From the NCBI GenBank assembly GCA_033675265.1, contig JAUJYZ010000625.1, positions 1 through 64,000 of the forward strand: DNA of 64,000 nt. The letters are read 5' to 3'. How positions within the stretch are numbered: the first letter of the stretch is position 1; each line of letters begins with the position of its first letter. A program made the translations under genes and the position numbers. The DNA is from Actinostola sp. cb2023. Lineage: Eukaryota; Cnidaria; Anthozoa; Actiniaria; Actinostolidae. The notes below the pieces were generated by a model. That model did not search any database and had not been told where the DNA came from. It saw nothing but the letters and a program-made list of their open reading frames with translations. This document shows, piece by piece, positions 1 to 11,800 of this stretch.

Positions 1-1370
1 CTTGTATTTAGTCAATAGTCAGTTTTGTCATTTTGTCATACTTTGTGTTTCCGCACAGTTTTCACATTTGCCTTTGATATCTCATATAAAGTCTCGTATG
101 ATGATGATGAGAATTTTTCAGATCAGTTTTCAGAGATGATTATGAGTCCGCGGAACGACAGTACCAGGTCTACAGCGTGTGCGTTTGTATGTGGATGAGC
201 GTATTAGACACACTTCGTTACGCAGAAGTAGCCAGCGCTAGCGACATAATATACCCCGGGGTTTCAGGCATGTGTGAACATAACCTTCTCCAACAAAACC
301 TAGTGAAGAAAGAGGCCCGACCTGTGCGAGTTCTCGTGTTGATAAACTAACATGATCAGAGCCTTGGGTAATATGTCAGCGGGGACACAGGGCACATGCG
401 CATAAGAAGAATTCTCTTGTCTCCAATCCCCCGCGGCCCCCGAAAACAGGACTACCACGATTGCCGACGAAGAAACGCGCTGCATTTTATAACTCGGGCC
501 TTCAGCTGGAAAGAAAGCCCGAGTAATAGTCGGGCTTCCTGTGGAAGACCGGACTCTAGAAATGCAGAGCGTCGTCGTAGTCTTCTTTGGCCTTCAAATT
601 CGCCAACTGGGTTCTACAGCCCATACTCCCTGGCGGCCGCTCAGATAATTACCGAAGGCTCTGACAAACACGAGACAAACCAAATATTGCTCAAAACAAC
701 TTAAATATCGCTCAAATGACTTCACATCATGTGAGCTAAATTTGATGAAATAATGGGGATCAAAGCCAAAATGCGAGACGTAGAGATAATAATTGCTGTC
801 ACTATCACACATGATGTATCGCACAACCTGGACAACCAAGATTGAAATCCCTAAACGAAGTCACAATGTCTTCTATACTTTGTAACCGCTGTCGTTGTGT
901 GCTTGGGTAAGATTATACCAATGTATAGATCTTTATTTTGACTGAGTTTTGGAAAATTGTTGTATAGTAAATCATGTGATTTGAATGCCCAGAATCCGCG
1001 GCAGGAAAATATTGTGCATTTGATTGTTCGAGTCACACTATTGGATTCACGCATCTGCGATGTCTAGTTCATCGAGATATTTGGATTTATCAATTCCTTA
1101 GTAAATACTAGTACTGCAAAGGGTTTAGACGATCTTTAGAATCTTCTTAAAAAGAGTGACTTCTGTAAGAATCGACCAAAATCGTGGCACAAGTCGAAAA
1201 ATCAATTATTTTGCTCATATTTGGTGTTATCCGATAGGGTTATAGTAATAAGAAGCTAAACACACAGCACGTGCGCCAAGTTCGTTGTGAACAAAATAAA
1301 ACGTTTCGATAGAAAAACAAGGATTTTCATATATGCCTATTTACCGCTACAATCAGGCTTCTAATTATGC
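1..1370. repeat. Non-coding left flank of copy A
   Basis: No supported gene. Around 485-560 lies a short inverted motif (AACTCGGGCC..AGCCCGAGTAATA). Variants recur near 14275, 10805, 60140, 60970 and 61180, so it is probably the end of a dispersed transposon family. The open frames here are short and do not match between the two copies. Confidence 0.6.
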
Positions 1371-2424
1371 TAGAAGTAGTAGTCAATACTAAACTCGAAC
1401 AATCTAGCGTCCAGGCATTTGTGCGCTCTATATCTCATAAAAGGAGTCTTTACAATGGATTCATTTAGTATTCTCTATATAGAGAAACTAATGTAAAGCT
1501 CTGTTTTAGTTCTTTGTTTCAAAGCCTTATTACAGTAATTCTCATATATGGAATAATAATGACTATACTTAGAGAATACTAGTAGAGCACAAATATTATA
1601 CCCGTGAAATAGCGAACTAAAATAGTAACTAATAAATAGCAACAAATGCTTTATGATTGTTGTTCTACTTAGATAGTAAAATAGTTTAAATTTGTACTAA
1701 ATGTTAGCGCTTATTTCACGGATATAATGATTTGCACTCTACATGAATAACGTGTACTAAGCTGTATATATACAAGAAATATTATAATACAATCTTAGTT
1801 TAATCTTCAACTACTATTCAGATATATATTATATTCTAATCCAATAAATCACAGTTATTGGATCGTTAAGCAGCTAGATCTATACATGAATAGTGCGGAT
1901 CAACAGAAATACAGATCATAAACTCACTAAACACTAAAGAAAACGTAGCGAGTGACTTACTCTTCCAAATGAAATCACAAACTTTCTTCGGTGTCCATTA
2001 TTTTCTCTCGTTTTTCAATTCCGTCCGTTCTACTGGTTTGAAGAAACTTTGAGATTTCTGCTCTTCATTTCCACAACAAATACCGTAAATTCTAGCGTTG
2101 TAAGCTTCGTATTTTAAAAAAAGCCTCAAGCTTCGGATATTCATCTTCACTCCACTGAAGTCACACACAACTGGACAGCTTTGCATAAGCGTATGTGTAT
2201 TTGAATTCAGTATTCCTTTGGGAAAGCAACAGACATGCAGCCAAAGAATACTCTCGTGAGTATGACTATATTCTAAAACGGTTAGAGAATAAACACTCGT
2301 GCTTTATGGAATTTAGAGCGCCTCGCATTAATAGAAGGGCCACTCGGCGCTACGCGCCTCGTGGCCTTCTCTCTGCTGCTCGGAGCTCTAAATCCCATAA
2401 AGCACTCGCGTTTATTCTCTAACC
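1371..2424 (+). mobile_element. Insertion present only in copy A of the duplication
   Basis: Copy B reads straight through at about 15085, where copy A has this extra 1.05 kb, so it is an insertion polymorphic between the paralogues. A longer, reverse-oriented relative lies at 36164-37546. The right part carries GAGTATGACTATATTCTAA (about 2258), which in the 36-kb copy is seen at both ends as an inverted repeat. The unit ends in a 145-bp hairpin. No transposase is visible, so it is probably a non-autonomous DNA transposon. I could not define a clean target duplication. Confidence 0.7.
2279..2424. repeat. 145-bp palindromic hairpin
   Basis: The left arm starts GGTTAGAGAATAAAC and the right arm ends GTTTATTCTCTAACC. 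The inner arms contain GCTTTATGG and CCATAAAGC and meet around CGGCGCTACGCGCC. The same hairpin sits at 36164-36316 in reverse orientation, again beside the larger repeat, so the two travel together. Confidence 0.85.
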
Positions 2425-3210
2425 CTTACATATTTTTACCCTAAATATTATCGACTCGCTTTACAAAACCGTTACACAAATTAATTTTGAAGCATTTTCT
2501 CTGTAATATTTAGACATTTCTCTTCCTTCTTGATGAAAAAAGAATTCAAATTGAATGATAACGAAGGCGGGGGAAAATTCTAACCAAAGGCTATACTTTT
2601 CGCATTTGCGAAAATCAATTTGTATGGTAAAAACACGGTAAAGGTTCGGCATGTACGACTTCTCGAAATAACGTAAACTTTCACCCGAAGCCTTATTAGA
2701 CATTTGCCTTTCGAAATATAAAGAGAAATCTCTGGGCAAATTACTTTCACGCACCCTACGAGGCCCGTTTTATCCCATAATTACTCTAATATTTTCGCTC
2801 GGTAACGCAAGTATCAACTCGTGACATAAATTTGTCAATAATATATCGGAAAATTTGAACAGATCTCAGCTGAATTATGGGAAACTGTTCATTTGCTATA
2901 TTTACTTTTAGTTCTATCGGAAGGACGGATATTTCGAAAATAATCCAAAACATATATGTTATTTCTGAACAGCTTTTGTGTAGCGTGACATGCCCAACAG
3001 CGGATGGAAACTTTTCTCTTCACTAGAATTTGGAAAGATGCATGTATGTATCTTAAAAAGATGATAAAAATGGCTGATTGTTCCTTTTTCATATGATTTT
3101 CCACATTGTGAAATGAGATTAGACGTCTTGAGAACAAATTTGCATATACATTGTGCGTAACAAGCCGCTGAGTGGGAACAATAACGTATACTTAGTGTGT
3201 TATTGTAAAG
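2425..3210. other. Duplicated non-coding stretch upstream of pseudogene copy A
   Basis: Matches 15086-15871 closely. A 97-codon minus-strand frame (2754-2461) is open in both copies, but I recognise no domain in it. Because the copies are nearly identical, conservation says little. I see no other structure. Confidence 0.5.
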
Positions 3211-6200
3211 ATGGAAGTGTGTTGCTCCTTTAGAACCCTTGTTGGGTGGTCCTTGTACATTCGACAGAAGAAATATAAATGATTTAGTAGATATAACACC
3301 TTTAACTTCCTGCGTAAAGGATATCTCTGGACATAAATCGCTGTTTGGCTTTCAAGATGTGGAAAATGAAAATGAAATAGAGCTAATTCTAGCACGTGCT
3401 GGAATATTTGAAATATGTCCTTCCACCATTGCGTCTCTGACCATCTGTCCATCTCATCGCTCAAACCTTGGCATTGGTTGGACCAGAAGCAAGAAGAAAT
3501 GTTGTGTACCTACTGAGTTATCATAAGGGAAAGTGTCCGAAAGTTGATAGAGGAATTTCAATATTATTCTCTCAAACAATAATGGATCAGACAGGCGTTT
3601 TTGTCCCGGTAGACTCAGGTAAACAACAAATGTATTCACTACCTTTTGAAATTACTCTAGAACAAAGAAGGAAAACATAATAATGAAATTAAACTTATTG
3701 TTCTGCAGGTGTATGTAGATCTTGTAGAGAAGTATTGAAGTCCCACAGTAGCACAGATAGAGAGGCTACCTGTACACCAGAAAGAATGTTACTCGTGGAC
3801 GACATGAGTGCTTTAAATTAGTGAGTTTTATTACTAATAATAATTTGTGTAGTTTTCGTATCAGTACAGTCAAACCTTACTTTTCGCACATGTTGAATTT
3901 GACCACACCCAAGGTCCATTTGTGTTTCCTTTCATTGGGCGCCAACGATTATTTTTAAAGCGATCATGAAACTATTCACCAAGGCCGGCCGCTTAATAGA
4001 GGTTTGACTAATTCCTCCCCATATGTTTTCCTGTAACTGCAACATGAATTTATTCAGTTGTTATTGTGGTTTACCTTTTTTGTGAAGAGGGGAAACAGAC
4101 ACTCTAATATAGTCCCACAATTTCTTAATGTATTAAGGATGACGATGATGATATATGTTTGACAACGAGTACTCTCCAGCCACCAAACCACTTCTGATGC
4201 AAACAGCTGATATACATGTACCTATGGATATGACAAGCTCATTTTTTACCTTCAGACACTCAGGATGACTCCGCCTCACGAACGTTGAGAGATGTAAGTT
4301 CAAAATGTCAGCTAAATAAGTTCTTGGTATCAAGAGATATATAAGCCCCGTCAGATCATGTCTTGCAACCCCTTGGAATGAAGCTGGAGATCGATCTAAA
4401 CGATATTACATAAAGAAAGCTAGCCAGGCAGCATACAGCACCCTAAAAAGGCTCATCCCGGATCTTATCGCTATAAAATCGCAAAGCGACATTCATTGCT
4501 GCATGGCAAAGGCGTTCCTGTGCCATCATCGAGTCATACAAGAATGCGTGTTCCTCAAGAGAAAGTAGAACACTTCATTTGCTTCATAACAAGCCAACAC
4601 GTTATCAGTGATTTACCGTTTGGCGAGAAAAAGCTAACCCTCTCTTCAAAAGAGATAATTACAGTGCCAAATGTTATCCGAATGATTGTCCCAGAACGCA
4701 TCGTAAAGCAGTACTTGCAGTTCTGTAATGAAACACATTTCAGCCCACTCAGTCGGAGTTCGCTTTTACGAATCTTACAAGTTTGCTCTGCATCTGTTAG
4801 AACATCACTTCAGGGCCTTGATTACATCACAGAGTCTGGATCAAAAGCAGTAGGCTTTGATGATCTTGAAGATGTCGTTGATAAGCTAGGAGATCTGCGT
4901 CAGGATATGTCATGGGCCAAACAGACGAAACATCAACTAAAATTAGCCAAGCGCTATCTGAAGGGAGATTTTAAGGTGAGAATAAATAGCAATCTCATAG
5001 TGATTGAAAATGCCGCAGCGGCCCACATGCACACCTGACAAGAATGAGACTGGGGATGTAACATTTCATGGGGGATTTACTGACAACGTTTATTGAAGCA
5101 TATACAGCTGTTTACGACATTTTAATATCAGAGCATGTCAGAATTAGTCGTCATGTAGCTAATATTGATGCCAACTCCGTTTGAAACCTTTTGTCTTGAT
5201 ATCGTAATATATATATACGTAATGCATCATTTTAATTTTTGTATTTCTATTTTTTCACCCGTGCGTTCGTAGTTATTTATTTTTTTGCTTATTTTTTTGC
5301 TTCCAGAATTAAAAAGGCAAAATCATCGATATAGGTCCTTATATATATTTGATGTATTATTTTTAGGTTCATATTTCCTGTTCGTCAAACCGTTCCTGAT
5401 CATTGCCGAACACATGCATTGAGCGACCCGAAAGACACAGACTTCCATGGGGTTTGTGACCACGCCCTTGATGGCCTCTGTGATCGCTGTGATCATTTAG
5501 CCTTAACACTGAATAAGACTGACAAAGCCCTTGACAGTGTAACAGGGACACCTGAAGAGACCGACGAACTTTTGTTCAACATCAAACATGCCAAGCAAAA
5601 CATCGATGCATGGAAGGCTCACCTCCTTCGCTCGCTCAACCAGGGACGATGCCAAGCTGGATATACTTGAAGATCTAGACAAGAACTCCGTTTTGCTAGT
5701 ACAAGACTGGGCTATGAAGTATTTACCCAGAAAGTATCGTGAAAGCCAGAGGGACTGGTTTGCTAAACGAGGACTACCCTGGCAGACGAGGCCAAGCCGA
5801 TGAGATAGAAATGGCGGCGTTTGTTCATGTGTTTCAAACATGCACTCACGACAGCATAACAGTTTTGTGCATCATGAAAGATGTGTTGAGGCAACTAAAA
5901 GACATCATGCCAGACCTTAAATCTGTGTTTTATAGACAAGATAATGCAGATTGTTATCATTCGGCGTTAACAATTACTACTGCCAGAAATATTGCAGAAG
6001 CTGCTGGAATCAAAATTATGCGAATGGATTTTTCAGAACCCCAAGGTGGGAAAGGGGCGTGTGACAGAAAAGCGGCAGCCATAAAATCACACATGCGCTT
6101 GTATCTCAATTCTGGTAAAGATATCGAGACCGCAGCTCAAATGAAAGAGGCAATAGAATCGTCAGGGGGACTTCCAAGTGTCAGTGTAACACTTTGTGGC

Positions 6201-7334
6201 ACACCAAACAACACACCATCCACCAAAAGTACCCTCAAATGGGAAGGTGTTAGCTTGGTTTCCAATATTGAATATTGTGAGGAGGGACTTCGCATATGGA
6301 GGGCTTATAATGTCGGTCCAGGTAAGAAGAGTTCGCTAATTCTAGCCAACTACCAAGCATCACCATCATTGAGAACAGCAGTTCACAGGTCCAGTTTGCA
6401 TTGCCAAAATCTAGAAAGTCCTCAAAAAAGTGTCACCTGATCATCAAAACAGTATCGATGAGAGTGATGAGGTCCAAAGCGATGACTCAGAGGATGATGA
6501 TCATGAGGTTGTAGCTGGTTATCCAATAAATTCCAAAAACGCGACAAGCAAGCTATTTTGTTGTCCAGAGGATGGATGTGTGAAGTCTTATCAGAGATAT
6601 TCAAGTTTACAACATCATCTTGAATGCGGACGACATCGAAGGGAATTGGAGAGAGAAACACTCTTAGACAAAGCAATGTGTAGCTATGCCAATAGGCTTG
6701 AAGTGGGAGGCACAAGAATGCAAACAGCGACGAATAGTTCGTATCAGCAAGGGTCGGATGTGCATCCCAGCTCTAATAAACTTCCTGCCCCAATGGGATG
6801 GTCACTAAAAACATCAAGCACTAAAAGAGTCAAGTTCACAACAACGCAGAGAGATTATCTCCGCAAGAAATTCCTTATCGGTAAAAAGACAGGACGTAAG
6901 CTAGACCCATCCATAGTTGCTAAGGACATGCGCAGTACTAAAGATGTGTTAGGTGATCGACTGTTTGCAGTCGATGAGTTTTTGACAAGTCAACAAATAG
7001 TTAGCTATTTTTCAAGATTGGCGTCAAGCAGCACGTTTGGAAACATTGAAGAGGAAGAAAAAGAAGAATCAGAGGAAGTGGGGAACATGAAGTCACTTCT
7101 GGCGAAGGCGAAGTAGATCTCAGTCACCCAATCATTTACGACACACACAATATTTGTGAACTTGTGGCCACTGATAAACTAAGCGTCACATTCAGTGTCA
7201 TTGCTTTGCGAGAGATCTGTCTTTACTTTGACATAGATGTAACTGATGTTACAGCGAAGCGCAAGAAGCCCTACACAGAGAAGCTTCATCGTCTAGTGTG
7301 GTCATGCACCTGTCATCTCACCAAAGCCTGCTGA
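3211..7334 (+). pseudogene. DDE-like transposase-family gene, copy A, decayed
   Basis: Broken multi-exon gene of the same family as 15872-21011. In order it retains: a Cys/His-rich N-terminal part (CPSHR at about 3445, then CRSC after an intron at about 3718), a helical segment beginning HGKGVPVPSS (about 4500-4975), a second Cys-rich part (HGVCDHALDGLCDRCD, about 5448), and a catalytic-like part with QDWAMKYLP, RQDNADCYH and DFSEPQGGKGACDRKAA. Near 6555 is a C2H2-type finger (CCPEDGC..HH..CGRH), followed by a lysine-rich tail ending at TGA 7332-7334. Private lesions: extra G near 3245, 8-bp loss near 3522, about 1 kb missing at 4432, extra A near 5392, extra G near 5643, one base lost near 6422. 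The QD/QD/SE spacing suggests a DDE catalytic triad, by inference. Not expected to make a full protein. Confidence 0.75.
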
Positions 7335-7443
7335 CTGAAGGTTAGAAGATTTTAAAGGGAGCGATAAATTAACAGACGTAAGCAAGAAGTGTGAAAAAGC
7401 TAACTGTGTAACCACGTCCTGTGGAATCAAACTCGCCCTCAGG

Positions 7444-7976
7444 CGAAAGTGATCGTATCGGTCAGAATGTCTGTTTAAGGGTTTCGATAACTGGAGCGAT
7501 GATATCCGAACACGTAATGAAGTAATTCTATGCTCAAACGGGTCAAATAGTTCGCTCTTGGGTCATCGTTTTAAAAAAACTCATCGTTCCACGACTACCG
7601 ACTAGAGAAGAGAAGAGAGAGAAGCAGTTGAGATCTCCAGTGTTTTTGAAAGGGCCGGTTCACGAACTCATCGATCTTGAATATAATTGTTTTAATGCTG
7701 CTAAACTGAAGAGTGTTGTATAGTGAATAGTGTTGGGTTTCATGTTTCATAATGGAGTGCATATACGCAACAACGCCAACAAGTTTGATTGCGGCTCGGA
7801 TCTTTATGGCCGATAAAACACGGGCTTTAAAACACGCTCATTTCACATACAAAAGCATACGCCGATTCGTGTGGGCCCACTCTGAAAGATGTCGTTTCAT
7901 TTATAACAAAAACAAACGCGCCTTCATTACAACAAACGAAAATCTTTATCAGAACCATCTGACCACCCTTGGTTAA
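7444..7976 (-). repeat. Dispersed repeat R, interrupted (part 1)
   Basis: Reverse complement of the sequence around 60360-60840, including TTTCATTTATAACAAAAACA and ACACGCTCATTTCACATAC. The missing continuation of the same repeat (CATATGCATGAATATGCAAC onward) is found at 12996-13172. The family copy was therefore split by the roughly 5-kb block between. A 74-codon frame at 7752-7976 is part of this repeat and not a credible gene. Confidence 0.75.
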
Positions 7977-8250
7977 ATTTTTGGTGCTTAACTTGTATTT
8001 AAGCACTACTTAACACAACTACTTAACACATACTTAATTAACGGTTAATGTGTATTTTAGTAAATACCTGACTTGTATTTGGGCATGAAACTTAAACACT
8101 ACTTTATTTTATTCAAATCGTCTTTAATGCATACTTTATCCCTACCTTTTTGATACTTAACCTGTAATATAACATTTAGCCTTAATATGTATCTAATAGG
8201 TAATTAACCTGTATTTGGTTCCTCTTCAAATATATATACTTAAGCAGTAC
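7977..8250. repeat. TACTTAA-rich repeat, left piece
   Basis: A low-complexity stretch of recurring ACTTAA/GTATTTAAG words. Its apparent continuation (CTTAATATATCTTCTTAATA) lies at 12920-12995, on the other side of the TTAA fold-back element. It looks like the host repeat that the fold-back element entered. TTAA words are frequent here, fitting a TTAA-targeting element. Confidence 0.55.
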
Positions 8251-9398
8251 TTAAGAGGCTGTCCGCCTAAGGATCGACCACTCAATTTTAGCCAAAGCTC
8301 GGATTTCCTTTACATTTTCCACACAAAACAAGGTTAATATACAACTTAAGAAAATATATATTATTTGTCTCTGCTCTCAAAATGTGTCGAGATATGGGGT
8401 TCGAAGTCCTCTGTACCCAAACCCCTGAAAATCGGTCTTTGAACAAATCAAAATTAAGTCATTTTTAGGAGTCTGTCATATAGCGAATATTGATCTGAGG
8501 AAATTCAAGTTCACACCAGCAATAAACTGTTCAAAGGTCTTTATAGAAATGGTAAAACAAGATCAGTTTATGAAAAAATACTTTGATGGTAACAGTTGAA
8601 AGAGGCGTACTGTGATAGGTAGTCTAGAAAGTAAGAAAAGCATGTAGCGAAAATTGATAATTTCTAAAAATTCTGACTTGATCTGAGAATGTGTAGGATG
8701 TTTCTGAAAAGCACTAAGATAGTTCTGTTAAGTCATGAAAAAATATTTACTGGATCTCTAAAACTGGAGAAGTTATGGCCGTCTCAATTACTGCTAATTT
8801 GCATAAATTCGCTCGTTAGAGACAAAATGCCTTTTGACATACAAACGTTAGTTTAGTGAAAGTCGCTTGCAAATTATATTTTACAAGGTAATTCTAATAA
8901 AGCGTTTGCCTAAACATACATTTTCGGATAAAGATAAAGATATAAAAGTGAAATTTGACCAGTTGGATTCAAAACAGTAATTTCTCAAATTTGTTAATTT
9001 TCGCATTTATTCAAACTTCACCGATTTTCGCCTGATAAATCTATATGCAAGTAAACTCACCACTATTACACCAATTATTACCTAAGACAATATATTAGAT
9101 TTGTTAAAGGTTCTGTTAACAACATCAAGTGGCAGATTTTTATAGTGTTTTGGAATGTAATGCCGCTGACCACAAGCCAAGTAGTCTTTATGTTGCAGTC
9201 TTTGACTTTATCTCCGTTTATTTTTCATTATGCAGTCCTTACTATTGTAATGTTACGAAACAAAATCAATGGCTAGTATCATACAATAATGGACAGCTTT
9301 ACGAGTTCCTAGTTTCATACCATCATCGCGCGTCACGCAGATGGTAATACCAATATGTAAATGAAGACATATTTTCGAAGCTAATGTCTTCAAGTAGT

Positions 9399-10087
9399 TA
9401 CCCTGCGAGCAGAGTTTTTTTTCTACTCTCCCAGGAGAGCGACGAGAAAACAAACCTCTGCCGGCACCCGATTATTTACATCCACATTTCTGGATGTAAA
9501 AAATTATGGGTTATCGGATTAAAAAACCAGTTAAAACTGTTTTTTTTACACATACGTCATCTTGCACATGACAGGCGAGAGTCACGTACCGTTTATTTCT
9601 TGAAGGCGATTTGGGTAGATATTTTGTTGGATTATCGTGAATTTCTCGCTCGAATCGAGACTAACTCCCGACAAATTAGGTATGGATGGAAAGCAAAGTT
9701 ATCGATCTAAATGGCTTTCGGGATGATAGGTCTTCGGGTGAATTTTCTACGGAGTTGAAAGCATTTGAGTGAGAGGCACTCGCCATGAAAGTTTCCTGCC
9801 TTCGGTCATTTTTCACGGGGAGGATTCAGATGGCTAAAAATACCACAAAATGGCTCCGGAACTTCAAAAGACCACAAAATAAATGTAAATAAATGTGTCA
9901 ATGTCAGTTTATTGAGCAAATTTTACATTTTGTTTGAGACAATTTTAAACTGGTATACTGCTTGGGCTGCCTGTCTTGTTACGTGACGTTCACGCATGCT
10001 CAACAGAAATAGCCGCGGGTGCCGGCAGAGGTTTGTTTTCTCGTCGCTCTCCTGGGCGAGTAGAAAAAAACCTCTGCTCGCAGGGTA
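9399..10087. mobile_element. 689-bp non-autonomous transposon, about 70-bp TIRs, 9-bp target duplication
   Basis: The termini are TACCCTGCGAGCAGAG on the left and the matching CTCTGCTCGCAGGGTA on the right, with arms of about 70 bp ending near GCCGGCACCC. TCAAGTAGT flanks it on both sides (9390-9398 and 10088-10096). A 9-bp duplication with long terminal repeats points to a Mutator-like element, although 8-bp families such as hAT are possible if one base is shared with the end. No coding capacity. It lies inside the fold-back element's core. Confidence 0.8.
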
Positions 10088-10117
10088 TCAAGTAGTCGTA
10101 AATGCATATTAAAACAA

Positions 10118-10860
10118 GACGCTCAATGAGCGTATACTCGAGCATTATGACATTGACAATGACAGTTGCGTGACGAGGGAGACTATGTGTCGGTGAGCAA
10201 ACATGTAGATAAAGATCTACGAATCGTCCATCTGCAGTACGTACTTGGGACGACCAGTTGAGGTTGCATATTCATGATCAGATGGTTAACGTCTTTCGAT
10301 TGTTCGTTGTAATGACAATGACAGTTGCGTGACGAGTTTGTAACGAAGGCGCGTTTGTTTTTGTTAATGAAACGATATCTTTCAGAGTGGACCCACACGA
10401 ATCGACGTATGTGTGAAATGAGCGTGTTTAAACTAGGAAGTGATTGATGGCTTGCCTTCGATTCAACATCATTTCTCTTCTGGCATGCATATTAAACACA
10501 ACTGCTTCTCTCTCGATACAGCACGAGCTTCTACACAGCACTTCTAGTCGGTAGTCGTGGAACGATGAGTTAGCACTTCTATTAGCGATGACCCAGCACT
10601 TCTAGTCTTCGAACCTAGAGCGAACAATACTTCGGATTTAGTTTGATATACGCTCGAAAACTATTTGACCCGTTTGAGCGAATCATACTTTCGGAATTAC
10701 TTCATTAGGCGTTCGGATATCATTGCCCCCGTTTTCAGCCAATCGAAACCCTGAAACATACATTCCTGGCATTTTGTGTACAACGGGGAAAAAAACAAGA
10801 AAGCTCATTTTATAACTCGGGCTTCCTCCGTTAGTGCCCGAGTAAAATAAAGCCGAATTA
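10118..10860 (+). repeat. Dispersed repeat R, second copy
   Basis: Begins AACAAGACGCTCAATGAGCG and runs through GTTGCGTGACGAGGGAGAC and GAGTGGACCCACACGAATCG to ACTCGGGCTTCCTCC near 10820. The same order of blocks recurs at about 60186-61000 and in part at 62200-62740. No coding capacity. Confidence 0.7.
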
Positions 10861-11560
10861 CATTTTCGAAAACATCACGGAAGTTTAATGAGTACATGTT
10901 GTCAAATGTTGTTATGGACGTCACTCATTGAGTGATGGTTGAACACAAGCCCATTACAATAAACACAACCTCTAGAGTAATGGAGACATAGTGATATCTC
11001 AAGACCTCTAAAATGAGCTAGATGAAAAAATATATATAACCAAAATCATATAAATATCACTCTTAGGTATCGTTCCATATGTCATGTATATGAAACATAT
11101 CTCTACTTAAACATAAAAATGAAAATATTGTATTTGATGTGAATTACAAACTTTTTAAATGACTGTAGTCCCCCACCCCAGTCTCACTCCCTACATTATG
11201 TAATAAATGACGTAAAATGTCAAGTCCTAAAAATCCACTACTACTATTAATAATACCTCTGATTTTTTTTCTATATAACACAAGTTCTTTCAAAGTAACA
11301 CATTTCGAGATATTATTTGTATACAGAATGAATTTCACGAACATATCACAATGATAAGCGCATGAACACATGTCTCGATTTAGGGTGTATACATCATAGA
11401 CAATCCCTGACAACATTAATGAAACAACTATCTAAATTCTGACTGATTCTACCAAACATGGCACTAAGTTGCACATTAACTGCATGTCATGGTACAACCC
11501 CCCTCCCCCGTCATCAATGTTGATGCTAGCAATGATCGCCGTGTTCAATTTGCACCACTA
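10861..11560. other. No recognisable feature
   Basis: AT-rich unique-looking sequence inside the fold-back element's core. A 90-codon minus frame (11416-11144) has no recognisable domain. I see no repeats or RNA gene. Confidence 0.4.
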
Positions 11561-11564
11561 AGGC

Positions 11565-11800
11565 CCCGTCGACACGTATCCGGTTATTTTTGAATCCACA
11601 ACTTTTTTGATGCTGATTGGCCTCCCGTCCACACGTACCCGGTGAATATACGGTCGATGAATCCGCGTGGTAGAGACTGGATCCGATACCGTGACGTCAG
11701 CGTATTCAAAAATATATGGATTCGACCGTCCACACGAGGCCGTATTCACAGCGTATTCAAAGAAATCCACTCTGGAGAGCGTATTCAAATTCGATTGTAG
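11565..11800. mobile_element. Small transposon fragment with GTCCACACG words
   Basis: Contains repeated opposed words (GTCGACACGTATCCGG, CCTCCCGTCCACACGTAC, GACCGTCCACACGAGGCCG, GCGTATTCAAA). This is the pattern of a common invertebrate MITE whose ends read roughly CCGTCCACACG. The ends are not clean, so boundaries are approximate. Confidence 0.5.

Larger units (their letters stand above)
1..7443 (+). repeat. Segmental duplication, copy A
   Basis: This stretch recurs in the same orientation at about 13785-21123. From 2461 on (matching 15121 on) the copies look almost identical, with scattered small indels. The part before 1370 is clearly more diverged, with many one- and two-base indels. Copy A has an extra 1.05-kb insert (about 1371-2424) and lacks about 1.0 kb of coding sequence near 4432 that copy B keeps. 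The right boundary is near 7443, just after a shared motif AATCAAACTCGCCCTCAGGC. The left boundary lies outside the window. The two starts are about 13.8 kb apart, so this could be a tandem duplication later loaded with transposons, or two haplotypes placed side by side by the assembler. Confidence 0.9.
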
